Shown here one piece after another: positions 6,932-8,297 of a stretch of 8,297 nucleotides of DNA (position 1 is the first letter of the stretch; each line of letters begins with the position of its first letter). Under the pieces are notes generated by a model. That model did not search any database, was not told where the DNA came from, and saw only the letters and a program-made list of their open reading frames with translations. Source of the DNA: a bacterium (GTDB lineage Bacteria > Desulfobacterota > DSWW01); assembly GCA_030609865.1 (NCBI GenBank), contig JAUWSZ010000072.1, positions 1 through 8,297 on the forward strand. The letters are read 5' to 3'. The position numbers and the translations under genes were made by a program.

Positions 6932-7852
6932 ATGCATCCAGTGCTGTTCGTCATCCCCTTACCGTTCACAGAGACCAAGATCCTGATCTATTCGGTCTTC
7001 TTCTCCATCACGGTAGCCCTCGTGCTTGGCATCTACCTGGGCACGAGAGCAGCGCAGAACGAAGGATTGCCTGTCGAGACCGCCTTGAACATGACCTTCT
7101 TCGGGCTGATCGGCGTGATCCTGGGGGCGCGCCTGTATGCCTTCTTCGAGAATCCCTCCTTCTACCTCAACCATCCGCTCCGGCTGATCAAGCTGTGGGA
7201 AGGCAGCCTGGGCACTTACGGAGGGGCGATCGGAGGGGTCTTGAGCAGCCTTGGGTACCTCGTTCTGAAAAGACAGCCCCTATCGGCCTACCTTGATGTC
7301 TATGCGCCGTATGCCTTCCTGGGCATCGGAATCATCCGGGTCGGTGATTTTCTGAACGGAACCGCTTTTGGCAAGACGACCGGCTTGCCCTGGGGCGTGT
7401 CGTTTCCCAAGGGCAGTTTTGCCTACAACCGCCACCTCAGTCACGGTTGGATCGGCCCGGATGCGGCCTCATCGATGCCGGTACACCCCACCCAACTCTA
7501 CTCCGCAATCTCGTGCTTCCTCATCTTCTTCCTGCTTCTTGCACTCGGGTCGAGGCTCGCGAAGTCGCCCGGAAGCCGCTTCCTCCTCGGTGCGGGTCTC
7601 TACGCCGGATCCCGCCTCCTCATCGACTTCCTTCGGGACGACCTCCAGCGGCAACCCCCGTGGAATCTGGCTTCCACCCAATGGGTCGGGATTGCCGTTC
7701 TGGGCTCCCTGTTGCTGGCCTGGTACTGCCTGAACCTGGCCCGAAAGAGGCGTCAAAAAAAGGTGTCAGGAACCTTTTTCGTCCCTGACACCTTTTTCGT
7801 CCTCGTCCTCGAACATGTACCCGTGTACCGCGCGCTCTCTTCACGCCCATGA
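6932..7852 (+). CDS. lgt: Prolipoprotein diacylglyceryl transferase family protein, divergent
   Basis: Lgt moves a diacylglyceryl group from phosphatidylglycerol to the lipobox cysteine of prolipoproteins in the inner membrane. From ATG 6932 the protein is 306 residues, mostly hydrophobic, with about seven membrane segments. Family landmarks are MHPVLFVI at the N-terminus, GARLYAF (65-71), WEGSLGTYGG (89-98), the signature region RVGDFLNGTAFG (136-147), LPWGVSFP (152-159), HPTQLY (185-190) and YAGSRLLIDFLR (224-235). Compared with E. coli Lgt, recalled from memory, the conserved FHGG histidine is Y96, RIGN is RVGD, NGE is NGT, QLYE is QLYS, and the late glutamate is D232. R136, Y224 and R228 are kept. 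It may be a divergent functional Lgt or a paralogue. Residues from about 275 on are not family-like: the tail is partly encoded by an inverted repeat at 7757-7797. The upstream ATG 6902 would add ten residues but lacks a ribosome site. Confidence 0.88.
   Translation: MHPVLFVIPLPFTETKILIYSVFFSITVALVLGIYLGTRAAQNEGLPVETALNMTFFGLIGVILGARLYAFFENPSFYLNHPLRLIKLWEGSLGTYGGAIGGVLSSLGYLVLKRQPLSAYLDVYAPYAFLGIGIIRVGDFLNGTAFGKTTGLPWGVSFPKGSFAYNRHLSHGWIGPDAASSMPVHPTQLYSAISCFLIFFLLLALGSRLAKSPGSRFLLGAGLYAGSRLLIDFLRDDLQRQPPWNLASTQWVGIAVLGSLLLAWYCLNLARKRRQKKVSGTFFVPDTFFVLVLEHVPVYRALSSRP
7757..7797. repeat. Perfect 14-bp inverted repeat with bidirectional terminator form, inside the 3' end of lgt
   Basis: The left arm AAAAAGGTGTCAGG (7757-7770) is exactly complementary to CCTGACACCTTTTT (7784-7797), with a 13-nt loop that contains a further CCTTTTT. 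As RNA it gives a 9-bp GC-containing stem followed by five U, and the mirror image holds on the other strand, so it could terminate both lgt and the convergent gene. It lies before the lgt stop (7850-7852) and is translated as roughly KKVSGTFFVPDTFF. From memory, closely similar GGTGTCAGGAACC-type repeats are dispersed in many bacterial genomes; I could not check this. Confidence 0.75.
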
Positions 7853-8034
7853 TTTGACCCAGTTCTCGAGCCCGTGTGCGTGCCCGTGCCCCATTCTTGG
7901 CTATCAGCTATTAGCCTTTAGCTATAGCCCACCCCGCCCCAATTTTGCGTGCATCCCGTTGGAGGAGTGGTTGGGAGCTAACAGCCAAAAGCTAACTGCT
8001 AACAGCCAAGTTCGAGGACGACGACGAGGACGAG
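7798..8034. repeat. Outer inverted repeat enclosing palindromic repeat copy B
   Basis: CGTCCTCGTCCTCGAAC (7798-7814) is matched in inverted orientation by GTTCGAGGACG at 8010-8020, continued by ACGACGAGGACGAG. The two arms flank the heptamer palindrome at 7896-8010. The left arm begins immediately after the terminator-like repeat and still lies inside the lgt frame. The GAG/GAC low-complexity composition means part of the match could be chance, but the 11-bp perfect core at both borders suggests a nested element. Confidence 0.5.
7896..8010. repeat. Palindromic intergenic repeat, copy B, built of 7-bp units
   Basis: This is a longer relative of the repeat at 4806-4895. The right arm holds five heptamers in a row: AGCTAAC, AGCCAAA, AGCTAAC, TGCTAAC, AGCCAAG (7976-8010). 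The left arm, read on the minus strand, holds five more: AGCCAAG, AGCTGAT, GGCTAAT, AGCTAAA, GGGCTAT (from 7896 to 7930). Both arms have TGGG or CCCA at their inner ends, as in copy A, and a C-rich loop next to the left arm. It lies between the convergent lgt and the 8114 fragment. No gene is seen in this gap (7853-8113). Confidence 0.8.
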
Positions 8035-8113
8035 CGCAAACTGCCAGAGTCCCGCGCACATCTCTTAGGAAGCGGTATTACCTAGATCGAGGGCAAGGGG
8101 GGAGCACCGTGGA

Positions 8114-8297
8114 TTAAGACGGGTCGGCCACGACAACCTCGATGCCCGGGTCGCAGATGAGATCCTTGAGGACCGCGTTGCTTTCCAGACGGACCCGTTT
8201 TCCCCGTTGTTGATGAGAATAGAGGTTGGCCCACTTGATGACTGCCCGGATGATATCCGGAGGGGAGAGTTGTTCCTTTCGGAGGATGACATCCTTC
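8114..8297 (-). CDS. C-terminal fragment of an unidentified protein
   Basis: A minus-strand frame enters from the right window edge and runs 60 codons to TAA at 8116-8114. The visible peptide contains KEQLSPPDIIRAVIKWANLY (residues 8-27 of the fragment), then RVRLESNAVLKDL and a hydrophobic ending GIEVVVADPS. Its mixture of alternating charged and aliphatic residues looks like a folded globular C-terminus, with no membrane segment. I do not recognise the family and assign no function. The overlapping frame in the same strand at 8065-8292 is rich in S, R and N and looks like a shadow. The gene is convergent with lgt. Confidence 0.6.
   Translation of the reverse strand, partial: KDVILRKEQLSPPDIIRAVIKWANLYSHQQRGKRVRLESNAVLKDLICDPGIEVVVADPS

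Noticed and set aside
7815..8117. 100-codon plus-strand open frame after lgt
   Set aside because: It runs through both arms of palindromic repeat B and the GAGGACG arm, so its product is repeat-derived low-complexity sequence with no supporting start signal.

Overview
This 8.3 kb window is GC-rich bacterial chromosome, densely coding, with most genes on the minus strand. The gene set suggests an anaerobic Gram-negative bacterium, most likely a Desulfobacterota (former Deltaproteobacteria) member. The pointers are a VorB-type 2-oxoacid:ferredoxin oxidoreductase alpha subunit behind a small two-cluster ferredoxin, a PlsB-type acyltransferase and an Lgt-like lipoprotein enzyme. The phylum assignment is an inference from gene content. 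No phage, CRISPR, transposase, tRNA or rRNA gene is visible.

Layout in minus-strand order, from high to low coordinates: a PLP-dependent aminotransferase (6790-5624) overlaps engB (5627-4971) by an ATGA junction. A roughly 210-bp gap carrying a palindromic repeat follows. Next come murI (4760-3951) and plsB (3954-1279), also joined by ATGA. A 79-bp gap with a good candidate promoter leads to a two-cluster ferredoxin (1199-996) and vorB (959-1, cut by the window edge). On the plus strand, lgt (6932-7852) is divergent from the aminotransferase. A minus-strand C-terminal gene fragment of unknown family (8297-8114) converges on lgt. No gene-free stretch exceeds 300 bp; the longest (7853-8113, 261 bp) is filled mostly by repeats.

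The genes serve cell-envelope and core functions: D-glutamate for peptidoglycan (MurI), the first acylation of phospholipid synthesis (PlsB), lipoprotein lipidation (Lgt-like), ribosome assembly (EngB), amino-acid transamination, and ferredoxin-linked oxidative decarboxylation of 2-oxoacids (ferredoxin plus VorB).

The window looks largely like ordinary housekeeping DNA, but four things stand out. (1) plsB carries a single in-frame amber codon at codon 678, with 213 well-conserved codons open in the same frame behind it. (2) Two copies of a palindromic intergenic repeat are built from degenerate 7-bp units (consensus near AGCTAAC). (3) A perfect 14-bp inverted repeat with terminator form lies inside the 3' end of lgt and supplies part of its C-terminal tail. 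(4) The Lgt-like protein departs from E. coli Lgt at several positions that are usually conserved.
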